From a virus: DNA of 37,779 nucleotides. Shown here in pieces: positions 27,258 through 34,222 of the stretch (position 1 is the stretch's first letter; each line of letters opens with the position of its first letter). Location of the stretch: the IMG/VR virus record IMGVR_UViG_3300005582_000035, positions 1 through 37,779 of that record; one strand, given 5' to 3'. The notes below the pieces were generated by a model that saw only the letters and a list, made by a program, of their open reading frames with translations, was not told where the DNA came from and did not search any database. The position numbers and the translations under genes were made by a program.

Positions 27258-27818
27258 ATGCTATATTATAAAATATCTCTACCTGCATTAATGTATACTG
27301 AGGATGATAGGCAAGAGTTAATACAACTTTTCAAAGGCCGTGGTCGACAAGGACATGGCCAAATGATTAACTTAGATGATTTTGATTCTAATTATTTTCG
27401 TAAACTACAAAATAATTTTCCTGTTAGTAACATTGCAGTATTACATTATACTACACCAAATGCTATAGTCAATGATAAAATGTATAAAATGATACATCGC
27501 GATCCACGACCTGTTGCACTTAATATACCCATTCAAAATTGTGGTATTGGTGCCGACACAATTTTTTATACTGTAGATAGTGTTGTAGAACGATTAGAGT
27601 CAATTGGTAACGGACAGTATAAAGCAACTTCGTATTCGGAACAACCAACTGGAGCAGTAGAATTAGATAGATTCTGTTTAACTATGGACTCTGCAATGTT
27701 ACTAAGAACAGATCATCCACATGCTAAAGTTCAAACTACCGATGCTCATAGAATGTTTTTAAGCGTGACACCTATTATAGGTTTTGAAGATTTCATTCAG
27801 CTATTAGACCCACACTAG
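27258..27818 (+). CDS. 2OG-Fe(II) oxygenase-like protein, paralogue 8
   Basis: 186 residues from the ATG at 27258; the in-frame GTG just before it would break the promoter spacing shared with its relatives. HRD at 80-82 (KMIHRDPRPVALNIPIQNCG), distal His155 (DHPHAKV) and Arg165. Clear paralogue of 12576-13124: same length, same RP-ALNIPI-NC order, GADTI next. No ribosome site. Its 3' end overlaps the convergent gene 27793 by 26 bases. Substrate unknown. Confidence 0.78.
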   Translation: MLYYKISLPALMYTEDDRQELIQLFKGRGRQGHGQMINLDDFDSNYFRKLQNNFPVSNIAVLHYTTPNAIVNDKMYKMIHRDPRPVALNIPIQNCGIGADTIFYTVDSVVERLESIGNGQYKATSYSEQPTGAVELDRFCLTMDSAMLLRTDHPHAKVQTTDAHRMFLSVTPIIGFEDFIQLLDPH

Positions 27819-28362
27819 CAAGTTTATCTCTTGTTCTATAATAAGGCCATAGCCAATTATCACGGAACAATATACTCACTGTAATTCGATCTTTCATTTC
27901 TTCACCTACCACAACTCTGTGAGGAACCGAAGTATCAACCAAATATTGTTTTTCATGTGGCAACGTTTGACAAGTATAAGGATCATTAAACCGACCGGCC
28001 GCGGCGGCAGTTGCTAGACCATTTGTATGTCCATCCAGTATCATACTATCATTCCATTGAATAACCCCGATACCTTGCACTACCCAATTCAATGCACATT
28101 TTGTAGTGCCTTTTTCATTGCCATCGATATGCCATGGGAAGAAAGGCCGACTGTGCCATTTAAACACTCTTGCCATTGATAGCCTGAGTCCTATGCTTTT
28201 AAACTTTTCATGTATTTCTGTAGGCCAAATATTGTTTAAGTCTATAATCGGTTTCCAACGTGGTGTGGTTTCACCAATAGGTGAACTGTCGCCCCACACA
28301 GTTTGCCAATCTATATTTGGCAAGGGAATATTAATATTCGAATAAAAGTCTCTGTCCTTCAT
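27793..28362 (-). CDS. 2OG-Fe(II) oxygenase-like protein, paralogue 9
   Basis: 189 residues from the ATG at 28362. The frame is open further upstream only because it crosses a tRNA gene. HID at 78-80 (FFPWHIDGNEKGTTKCALNW), distal His148 (SVPHRVVVG) and Arg159. Closest to paralogue 5 (19927). ATTAAATA ends five bases before the ATG and shares its first A with the CCA end of the upstream tRNA. Probable leaderless late mRNA. Confidence 0.78.
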   Translation of the reverse strand: MKDRDFYSNINIPLPNIDWQTVWGDSSPIGETTPRWKPIIDLNNIWPTEIHEKFKSIGLRLSMARVFKWHSRPFFPWHIDGNEKGTTKCALNWVVQGIGVIQWNDSMILDGHTNGLATAAAAGRFNDPYTCQTLPHEKQYLVDTSVPHRVVVGEEMKDRITVSILFRDNWLWPYYRTRDKLASVGLIAE

Positions 28363-28367
28363 AACAC

Positions 28368-28375
28368 TATTTAAT
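28368..28375 (-). promoter_or_regulatory. T4-like late promoter element, 5 bases from ATG, fused to a tRNA end
   Basis: ATTAAATA (minus), then GTGTT, then ATG at 28362. The first base is the final A of the tRNA-Met CCA. Confidence 0.58.
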
Positions 28376-28448
28376 GGTTGCGGGCCCAGGATTTGAACCT
28401 GGGATGCTCCTGGCTTATGAGACCGGAGTGGTGGCCGCCCTGCCCGCG
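28375..28448 (-). tRNA. Initiator-like tRNA-Met (CAT) with shortened D region
   Basis: Acceptor CGCGGGC/GCCCGCA has the C1/A72 mismatch of bacterial initiator tRNA. The T arm AGGTTCAAATCCTGG and 3' CCGCAACCA match initiators closely, and the anticodon loop is CTCATAA. The stretch between acceptor and anticodon stem is about five bases shorter than in E. coli initiator tRNA, and no canonical D arm forms. Could be a functional variant, a pseudo-tRNA, or a sequence error. Confidence 0.75.
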
Positions 28449-28499
28449 ATATTTGTTTACACACTACTTATCCTATTGTACACCGTGTGTAATGGTGAA

Positions 28500-29102
28500 T
28501 TATGTAAACAATTTATTTTTCATTTCGTCAAAAGTCACAGCACTAGGATCTACTAGACGTAATGTAACTACTCTTCGCTTATATGGAGATTTAATATTTT
28601 GCCAAGCATGCCATATGTTAGGATTAAACAATATCATTTCTCCTTCTTTGGCTACCATAGATTTTATAGGTTTAAACATAGCTAACTTATTATAATCTGA
28701 AAATATATGCCTAACATATGGCATTCCAGTTGGTTGGCTGTGCCTCATTTCGATATCGCTGTAAAACGTTGTTTCGCATAACTCGTCATGTGTTTCTATG
28801 ATTATGTTAAAGCTAGTCAGTGACCACATTCCGTCCTTATGTATTCCGCATCCACCGCCAGGCGGAGTTTCGAAAATAGCAACTCTTTCTTTGTTAAACG
28901 GAACAAGATTGCTCATTGGCAACATGTCCATTATTTGCAATGCAATATCTTCATGAAAGTCTAAATGACTATATCCTATAAACTTATTATGTAGATGTAC
29001 TAAGTGATCATGTTCTTTTATGAACTGTACTATTTTATCTAAACCTTCAAATGTAAATCGAACGTAGTAAGGACTGCAATCTTCTATTATTGTGTATCTC
29101 AT
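28500..29102 (-). CDS. 2OG-Fe(II) oxygenase-like protein, paralogue 10
   Basis: 200 residues. HKD at 88-90 (GCGIHKDGMWSLTSFNIIIE), distal His165 (PNIWHAWQNI) and Arg176/177. FETPPGGGCGIHKDG is typical of small oxygenases of this fold in viruses. GTTAAATA ends five bases before the ATG; no ribosome site. Followed by tRNA-Met downstream. Substrate unknown. Confidence 0.78.
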   Translation of the reverse strand: MRYTIIEDCSPYYVRFTFEGLDKIVQFIKEHDHLVHLHNKFIGYSHLDFHEDIALQIMDMLPMSNLVPFNKERVAIFETPPGGGCGIHKDGMWSLTSFNIIIETHDELCETTFYSDIEMRHSQPTGMPYVRHIFSDYNKLAMFKPIKSMVAKEGEMILFNPNIWHAWQNIKSPYKRRVVTLRLVDPSAVTFDEMKNKLFT

Positions 29103-29107
29103 GCACG

Positions 29108-29115
29108 TATTTAAC
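29108..29115 (-). promoter_or_regulatory. T4-like late promoter element, 5 bases from ATG
   Basis: GTTAAATA (minus), then CGTGC, then ATG at 29102. Confidence 0.58.
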
Positions 29116-29336
29116 TTAGTGTGAATTAGTGTCCGGCTACTCCCACCACAGGAGCCCCAGACTGAGCGGTTACTCTGTCCACATCATTTCTGCTTATGGC
29201 GCAGGCGATGTACCTTACCCTGGGCTATTTCCGTATCCGTAAATGGGATCGTGAGGTTAAGTCCTAGCGTACCTAGCACTGTCTATGGTGATTGCCTCAC
29301 CCCCTTTGTATAACGGACAAGGGCGTCCGGGTTTTC
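29116..29336 (-). other. Non-coding stretch with short hairpins
   Basis: No supported gene between tRNA-Ala and the oxygenase-like gene at 28500. In the minus sense there are small hairpins (GGTGA-GGCAA-TCACC; CGGAC-GCCCTT-GTCCG; CTCC-TGTGGTG-GGAG) but no long closing helix. It may be a spacer RNA of the tRNA precursor. Confidence 0.4.
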
Positions 29337-29412
29337 TGGTGGAGGAGACAGGGATCGAACCTGCGACCTACTGGTTGCAAACCAGCCGCTCTCCCAACTG
29401 AGCTACACCCCC
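29337..29412 (-). tRNA. tRNA-Ala (TGC)
   Basis: Acceptor with the alanine identity pair G3-U70, anticodon loop TTTGCAA, encoded CCA. Its GTGTAGCTC start supplies the TAG stop of the gene at 29403. Confidence 0.93.
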
Positions 29413-29843
29413 AAATATTCGTAATTAACTGTGTCAGTATTTTCTCTATGCACAGTTGCACCGTTGCGTAAATGGAACTTCTTTGCAGTATCTGTCTTTG
29501 GACTAAGAGTAACAAATCTAACAACATCACTTTTTGTTGCTCGTATATGTCTTACTGCATCAAAAATTAATTGCTTGCCTGCGCCTGCCTTGTAACTCCA
29601 TATTGTGTAAAATACTGCTATGTTTGGCAAGTCTGCTTGTTCAAATAAGCCTGCTTCATTGGTAGGAATAGTTTGTTGATAACTCACACAAGTAATAGCC
29701 TTAGCTTTACCGGCTTCGTCTCTTAAAACAAAAATATCCTTGTTACTGCCGACACGGTCCACATGTGGTATGTTTGGTCGAACTGGATCTTCATTCAAAT
29801 GAAGAGCAAATTTATCACTAAGATTTTGTACTAGATGTAACAT
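29403..29843 (-). CDS. GNAT-type N-acetyltransferase-like protein
   Basis: 146 residues from the ATG at 29843, which follows AAAGAAG; an earlier in-frame ATG at 29870 has no ribosome site. Begins MLHLVQNLSDKFALHLNEDP. A central strand IAVFYTIWSYKAGAGKQLIF includes the KAGAGKQL turn, which corresponds to the acetyl-CoA pyrophosphate loop (Q/R-x-x-G-x-G/A) in degenerate form. KKFHLRNGATVHR near the end is the usual C-terminal GNAT pattern. Similar proteins are frequent in phages; substrate unknown. The stop codon is inside tRNA-Ala. Confidence 0.68.
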   Translation of the reverse strand: MLHLVQNLSDKFALHLNEDPVRPNIPHVDRVGSNKDIFVLRDEAGKAKAITCVSYQQTIPTNEAGLFEQADLPNIAVFYTIWSYKAGAGKQLIFDAVRHIRATKSDVVRFVTLSPKTDTAKKFHLRNGATVHRENTDTVNYEYLGV

Positions 29844-29900
29844 TTTCTTCTTTAATTTACTTTGTAACATATTCAGTATGCTACACTAACTATAAAATTA

Positions 29901-29974
29901 TGGAGCGGGGTAGGAGAATCGAACTCCTGACTCTAACTTGGAAGGATAGGGTAATACCATTTTACGAACCCCGC
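29901..29974 (-). tRNA. tRNA-Gly (TCC)
   Basis: Acceptor GCGGGGT/ACCCCGC, anticodon loop CTTCCAA, discriminator T, encoded CCA. Confidence 0.92.
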
Positions 29975-29975
29975 A

Positions 29976-30107
29976 TACATATAGGTGCTCTCTGTGGCGC
30001 TTGAATCCACGGTAGCCCTGCTCTTCCTGGCACCTCTTGACCGTTCTGCAGAATAAGTCAAGTTCAGTGTTATTCCAGTGTAGCTACTCAGAAAGCATTT
30101 ATATGTA
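29976..30107 (-). ncRNA. Candidate structured spacer RNA with a tRNA-like fold
   Basis: Lies exactly between tRNA-Leu(TAG) and tRNA-Gly. Ends pair TACATATA/TATATGTA (29976-29983 with 30100-30107). Inside is a helix AGGTGC/GCACCT (29983-29988 with 30030-30035) enclosing a T-arm-like hairpin GTGG-ATTCAAGCG-CCAC. No reading frame with a ribosome site. It might be a decayed tRNA or a stable small RNA. Confidence 0.4.
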
Positions 30108-30118
30108 AACTATTAATG

Positions 30119-30193
30119 GTGCCCCAGAGGAGACTCGAACTCCTAAAATTTGGCTTCTAAGACCAACACGTATACCAATTCCGTCACCGGGGC
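30119..30193 (-). tRNA. tRNA-Leu (TAG), short variable loop
   Basis: Acceptor GCCCCGG/CTGGGGC, anticodon stem-loop TTGGT-CTTAGAA-GCCAA, T arm AGGAG-TTCGAGT-CTCCT, encoded CCA. Only about five bases (ATTTT) stand between anticodon and T stems, whereas bacterial tRNA-Leu normally has a long variable arm. Confidence 0.88.
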
Positions 30194-30225
30194 ATTTAAA
30201 CTGCTATTTATTGACTAGCCGTTTT

Positions 30226-31056
30226 TTAATGAAATATTTTTAATAACTTGTTAACTTCTATCCTAAACAAACTTTCCTTTTCAGGCCAGGCATAAATGTA
30301 TTGTCCGGCAAAGTCTTTAACTAACAACCACGTAATGCCTGCCGCCGTATATAAATGTGTCTCTGCTTTATACCCTGGTATAGACCTATCAAAGTTGATA
30401 GAGCCGTTACCATAGTCCTGACCATTGCTTCTAACCCATTCTGCCACACTTTGCACTTCTCTGTCTGTGTTAGGACCCTGTCCGCCTAAGTTAGCTACTA
30501 CAAAGATTTTGTTAGTAGGCGTAATTGTCATAGTCTTAAACACACTACGTCCTAGCTGTCTAATTTGGTCTTTAACGTTACCAGGCAGTGCCGCTACTTG
30601 GTGGAAATCCGGTACCAAGTAGCCTGCCTTGCGTAATGCGTGTTCTGCGGTGGTTGCCAATGTAGTAGTCTTAACTATAACTGTGGGCAAGGTCTCTGGG
30701 GGCTTGGGCTCAATGCCACTATCGTTAAACAGTATAGTTTCTTCCAAAGATAAATTTACTGTAGCTTCTAAGTCAATGTAATTCTCATCCAAGTAAGCAG
30801 GCAAGTCGGCGTCAAGTTTAATGTCTAGCATCTTGCCTAGCATATCCTGCATGGCCTGTGTAGGCTGTATTTTACTTGTAGCACCTAATGTTTTAGAGAC
30901 ATTGGCCTTGTTAATGTTTACAACTTTAGGCTTATCCTGTACAGGCTTAACCTTGGGCTTTTCCGTATGCTTAACAACAGGACGAGCTGTACCAGTCTTA
31001 AAGATGTTGTCAAGATCTATGTTAGTCTGCGTTTGTGTTTGTATTTTCTTTGCCAT
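30226..31056 (-). CDS. Unknown protein (276 aa)
   Basis: The N-terminal 75 residues are Lys/Thr/Pro/Val-rich and probably disordered (HTEKPKVKPVQDKPKVVNIN). The C-terminal half (about 150-276) looks folded, with DFHQVAALPGNVKDQIRQLG and ETHLYTAAGITWLLVKDFAG. Starts four bases after the stop of 31061-32179 with GGTGAT upstream, so the two form an operon and may act together. I recognise no family. Confidence 0.75.
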   Translation of the reverse strand: MAKKIQTQTQTNIDLDNIFKTGTARPVVKHTEKPKVKPVQDKPKVVNINKANVSKTLGATSKIQPTQAMQDMLGKMLDIKLDADLPAYLDENYIDLEATVNLSLEETILFNDSGIEPKPPETLPTVIVKTTTLATTAEHALRKAGYLVPDFHQVAALPGNVKDQIRQLGRSVFKTMTITPTNKIFVVANLGGQGPNTDREVQSVAEWVRSNGQDYGNGSINFDRSIPGYKAETHLYTAAGITWLLVKDFAGQYIYAWPEKESLFRIEVNKLLKIFH

Positions 31057-31060
31057 TATA

Positions 31061-32179
31061 TCACCATGATGGAAGTTTCTTCATTTTGGCGGTAAGTTTA
31101 AGACCCACTGTCTTTAATACTTCTTTACGCATCTTATCTCGTTGCATACGACCTGCCTTAGTCATATTGTTAGTGCCTAATATTTCTCTACTGTACATTG
31201 TCCAACTTACTGCATGATTGGCAATGAGAGCTTCCTGTTCTGGCCACCTGGCCTTTTTAATAAACATAGCATATTCTTGGCTACTACGTGGACCCAGGGC
31301 CATCTGTGGTTCTATTAGGTCATACTTTTTAGCTAACAGGTCCTTACAAAAGCCTTCCATGCCGCCAGGATAAGACTTAATCTTTTTAACGTGCTTAATG
31401 TTAATGCCTGTTTCATCTAAAACATATTTGGTCATGTCATAGAGTCGGTCCCTCTCGTGTTCGGCCTGCTTTTGCTTAAACAAATAATCTGTGTATGCTT
31501 TTATTTGATTTTTTATAACCTGACCAATTACAGGATGTTCCTTAAATTTTTGTTGCTCTGCCCAATCTAACCTTCTATCTCGGGCATCATATAATTGAAT
31601 TTGGTTAGCATAGTCATGTTGGATCTGATATTGGTACTTGCTACCATTACGGTCTCTCCAAACATATAAATCACTGGTCTCAGTATAGTCTTTAAAGAAC
31701 CCCGCTTGTGTAGTACACCACTTTGTACCTGAACCCAACTGTCTTGCCGCGGTAGCAGTTTGTGGACTTGCCAACTGTCCAAAAGGACCATTGTACAATA
31801 TCTTTGTGTTTTTAATAATTGGAAAGGCGCCTGCTTCTTTTTTAGTTTTAGTTATTAGTACTTCTTTAATAACAGGATTAAGAACTTTATCGATGGTCTC
31901 GTCTAGTTCATAAAAACTAAATTGGTTAATGTCTCGTTTTTCTAAACGAGGTTTTAGTTTATCAAAGTTTTCTAATACAGTTTTAACTCTCAGTGTATCT
32001 TCAAACTTAAATTGGTTGCTTATTAGTTGTTTGGCCAGCCAAGGAACGTACTGCAAGTTCTTAGTAGGATCCATTTTCTCTAAAGCAATAACGATATCCA
32101 CCACTTCCATTTTAGTGTGGCGGACTACGTCTGTAAATTTGTTTTTAAATTTCTCTACGGTTATTTCACGTTTAGACAT
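31061..32179 (-). CDS. Unknown phage protein with GTKWCTT motif (372 aa)
   Basis: A helical N-terminal 130 residues, then ARQLGSGTKWCTTQAGFF (about residue 147) and VWRDRNGSKYQYQIQHD, then a lysine-rich helical C-terminus (KQKQAEHERDRLYD). GTKWCT/S motifs recur in uncharacterised proteins of large phages, but I know no function. ATG at 32179 behind AAGGAGAG; promoter 32202-32230. First gene of a two-gene operon. Confidence 0.78.
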   Translation of the reverse strand: MSKREITVEKFKNKFTDVVRHTKMEVVDIVIALEKMDPTKNLQYVPWLAKQLISNQFKFEDTLRVKTVLENFDKLKPRLEKRDINQFSFYELDETIDKVLNPVIKEVLITKTKKEAGAFPIIKNTKILYNGPFGQLASPQTATAARQLGSGTKWCTTQAGFFKDYTETSDLYVWRDRNGSKYQYQIQHDYANQIQLYDARDRRLDWAEQQKFKEHPVIGQVIKNQIKAYTDYLFKQKQAEHERDRLYDMTKYVLDETGINIKHVKKIKSYPGGMEGFCKDLLAKKYDLIEPQMALGPRSSQEYAMFIKKARWPEQEALIANHAVSWTMYSREILGTNNMTKAGRMQRDKMRKEVLKTVGLKLTAKMKKLPSW

Positions 32180-32201
32180 TGCTCTCCTTGTACAATATTA
32201 C

Positions 32202-32230
32202 AGTATACTATAGAATTTATTTTATGTCAA
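32202..32230 (-). promoter_or_regulatory. Sigma70-type promoter of the 31061/30226 operon
   Basis: TTGACA (32225-32230), 17-base spacer, TATACT (32202-32207), minus strand. Confidence 0.8.
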
Positions 32231-32257
32231 GTTATGTCTAGGCACGACATATTAAAT

Positions 32258-32341
32258 TGGTGCGAGAGGCGGGACTCGAACCCGCATGCCTTTCGACGGG
32301 AGATTTTAAGTCTCCTGAGTATACCATTTCTCCACTCTCGC
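32258..32341 (-). tRNA. tRNA-Leu (TAA)
   Basis: Acceptor GCGAGAG/CTCTCGC, anticodon stem-loop GGAGA-CTTAAAA-TCTCC, long variable arm (CGTCGAAAGGCAT), encoded CCA. Confidence 0.94.
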
Positions 32342-32352
32342 ATTTTATATTA

Positions 32353-32498
32353 CATTTGTTTAGTGCTATCGTGCAAATTTAGACGTAGGGTGCTTCCCTG
32401 TCAAAGCCGATGCAGTTATATCAGGATCAGTCGCCGGCCGCTGTGACCCGTATAGTGTATGCGTCCATACACGATACCTTGATAACACTAAACAAATG
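32353..32498 (-). ncRNA. Candidate structured RNA closed by an 18-bp helix
   Basis: Between tRNA-Glu and tRNA-Leu(TAA). Arms 32481-32498 and 32353-32370 pair over 18 positions in the minus-strand RNA (CATTTGTTTAGTGTTATC with GATAGCACTAAACAAATG), with one U-G that would be a mismatch on the other strand. Inside is a perfect hairpin GTGTATG-GACG-CATACAC and GC-rich sequence. No gene is supported. It has the same architecture as 26597-26852. Confidence 0.55.
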
Positions 32499-32571
32499 GT
32501 ACTGGGTAGGGGGGTCGAACCCCTCTTCCCGCCGTGAAAGGGCGGTGTCCTAACCGATAGACGAACCCAGC
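32497..32571 (-). tRNA. tRNA-Glu (TTC)
   Basis: Acceptor GCTGGGT/ACCCAGT (G1-U72), anticodon stem-loop CCGCC-CTTTCAC-GGCGG, encoded CCA that overlaps the helix arm of the neighbouring RNA. Confidence 0.92.
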
Positions 32572-32628
32572 ACAAATAACTAATAAATTGTTAAAGAGCA
32601 AAACGTCAATTACTTAACGTAAGCATGT

Positions 32629-32657
32629 ATTATATATTAAATGCCATTTGATGTCAA
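32629..32657 (-). promoter_or_regulatory. Sigma70-type promoter of the tRNA-Glu/ncRNA/tRNA-Leu unit
   Basis: TTGACA (32652-32657), 17-base spacer, TATAAT (32629-32634), minus strand. Confidence 0.83.
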
Positions 32658-32683
32658 CTAAAATCTAGACATAATTTTAAGTT

Positions 32684-32691
32684 CATAAATA
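32684..32691 (+). promoter_or_regulatory. T4-like late promoter element, 5 bases from ATG
   Basis: CATAAATA, then CTGAG, then ATG at 32697. Confidence 0.7.
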
Positions 32692-32696
32692 CTGAG

Positions 32697-33887
32697 ATGA
32701 AATCCTTAAAGGCATTGGTAATAGAAAATGATGTATGCCCTATCCCATGGATGGATGTTGCAATACTAAGTGCTAAAAACTCAGTATTGCCTTGTTGCAA
32801 ATACACTAATCCAATTGGACCAATTGGTACCGATTTGAATGTTGCATGGAACAATGCTGGCTACCAACAACTACGCAACGATTTATCAAATGGAATCCAA
32901 CATGATAACTGTAAAGCCTGTGATGTTAGCCATGATGCATTTTCTTATAAAAAATGGAAAACACGTAGTTACTTGAAATCAGGTATACTGGATAACGTTG
33001 ACGTCGCTAACCCAAAACCCAAAGTATTTCATTTGGCGGGATTCAGTAACACTTGTAACCTTGCTTGCCGTATGTGTGATATCGGATCCAGCAGTACTTT
33101 ACAAGCACTGGCAAATACCACCATTTTAGGAAAGTACTTAGGTACCGGTTACAACAATCACAAAGTTGATGTAGCTCATCTAGCACAATCCATGTCGGAA
33201 GTAGAACAACTCAGTATTACCGGTGGTGAGCCTTTTCTAGATAAGCCAATGTTGGAGTTTGTTAAAAGTTTAGCACAATATCCTAATATTAAAGATATAC
33301 ACTTCTCAACTAACATGAGCACAAGAAATATAAAATTACTTGATGCATTAGCGGAATTAAATGTTGGTGTATCATTTAGTGTTAGCATAGACGGACCCGA
33401 ACACATACATGAATATATCAGGCATGGATCTGTTTATCAAGAACTATTAGACAACATAAAATATATTACTGATAACTATCCTAATAGATTTAGATTTAAT
33501 ATCAATACCACTATCAATGCCTACAACGTAGGTTATGTTGATGAAACAATTAAATCATTTTACGAGTTATCAAAATACTGCGGAATCATACTTAGAGACA
33601 TTATGTTTAGTCCTGTATTGAATCCTGAGTACTTGCATCCAGGCGTACTTCCAATAGAAATCAAACAAGAATATATTTCAAAATTAAAATCATTTAATGT
33701 GTTCCGTTATCAAATACGTGTGCCTAGTACAAGACGTTTCATTGCAACTGCAATAGAACTACTTGAACAAGATAAAACACATCTGTACGACATGTTTACT
33801 GAATACACTAATGATTTTAATTCTGTTACTAATTCTAAGCTATGGTACCCCACCCCCGACTCGAACGGGGAGAATTTCTCCTTTTGA
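32697..33887 (+). CDS. Radical SAM protein (twitch/SPASM-type)
   Basis: 396 residues. The radical SAM cluster motif is CxxxCxxC at Cys120, Cys124 and Cys127 (NTCNLACRMCDIG), and LSITGGEPFLDKP is the SAM-binding GGE motif. Additional cysteines before the barrel (Cys33, Cys34, Cys72, Cys75) suggest an auxiliary cluster or zinc site. Such phage proteins are often annotated twitch-domain radical SAM enzymes; relatives modify peptides or cofactors. The last 15 codons are antisense to tRNA-Leu(CAA), so the C-terminus may be a recent extension. CATAAATA stands five bases before the ATG with no ribosome site. Confidence 0.85.
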   Translation: MKSLKALVIENDVCPIPWMDVAILSAKNSVLPCCKYTNPIGPIGTDLNVAWNNAGYQQLRNDLSNGIQHDNCKACDVSHDAFSYKKWKTRSYLKSGILDNVDVANPKPKVFHLAGFSNTCNLACRMCDIGSSSTLQALANTTILGKYLGTGYNNHKVDVAHLAQSMSEVEQLSITGGEPFLDKPMLEFVKSLAQYPNIKDIHFSTNMSTRNIKLLDALAELNVGVSFSVSIDGPEHIHEYIRHGSVYQELLDNIKYITDNYPNRFRFNINTTINAYNVGYVDETIKSFYELSKYCGIILRDIMFSPVLNPEYLHPGVLPIEIKQEYISKLKSFNVFRYQIRVPSTRRFIATAIELLEQDKTHLYDMFTEYTNDFNSVTNSKLWYPTPDSNGENFSF

Positions 33888-33921
33888 GAGAGACGACTTT
33901 ACCAAATTTGTCCAGTGGGGC
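33843..33921 (-). tRNA. tRNA-Leu (CAA), short variable loop
   Basis: Acceptor GCCCCAC/GTGGGGT, anticodon stem-loop TCTCT-CTCAAAA-GGAGA, T arm CCCCG-TTCGAGT-CGGGG, encoded CCA. The variable region is about six bases (AATTCT), unusually short for tRNA-Leu. Confidence 0.85.
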
Positions 33922-33925
33922 ATTA

Positions 33926-34153
33926 TCATGTCCTTACTCTTTTAGTTACGCCAATGCGGCTTGCCTTACTCCAATCGTAAACAACACCATCCGGACACTT
34001 TCCGTCCTTGACGCTGTCTACTCCAAATATTCCACACACTTCAAAATCTGGACCTGTTATAGTCACAAACTCATTGAGCACTTTGGCAGTGTGCATTGCT
34101 TCGTCTAATGTCATTACATCAAATGTTATTGTTTTACCTATTATTTTGTACAT
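33926..34153 (-). CDS. Small phage protein (75 aa)
   Basis: Begins MYKIIGKTITFDVMTLDEAM and ends DGVVYDWSKASRIGVTKRVR followed by Thr. The DGVxYDW...RIG pattern recurs in uncharacterised phage proteins. No ribosome site: a TATAATAT element four bases before the ATG suggests another near-leaderless start, just after the terminator of the vWA gene. Function unknown. Confidence 0.68.
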   Translation of the reverse strand: MYKIIGKTITFDVMTLDEAMHTAKVLNEFVTITGPDFEVCGIFGVDSVKDGKCPDGVVYDWSKASRIGVTKRVRT

Positions 34154-34160
34154 ATCAATA

Positions 34161-34199
34161 TTATAAAAAGAAACCCAGTCAACCTGCGCTGACTGGGTT
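34161..34199 (-). terminator. Rho-independent terminator of the TROVE-like gene
   Basis: Minus strand: AACCCAGTCA / TGACTGGGTT hairpin (10 bp, 8-base loop) followed by TTTCTTTTT. It lies 24 bases after the stop of 34223-35638. Confidence 0.9.
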
Positions 34200-34222
34200 C
34201 AATGTTGTATTTCTACAACCAA

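Noticed and set aside
28378-28695. Plus-strand frame opposite tRNA-Met and the end of the oxygenase-like gene
   Set aside because: tRNA antisense artefact (RAQDLNLGC) with no promoter or ribosome site.
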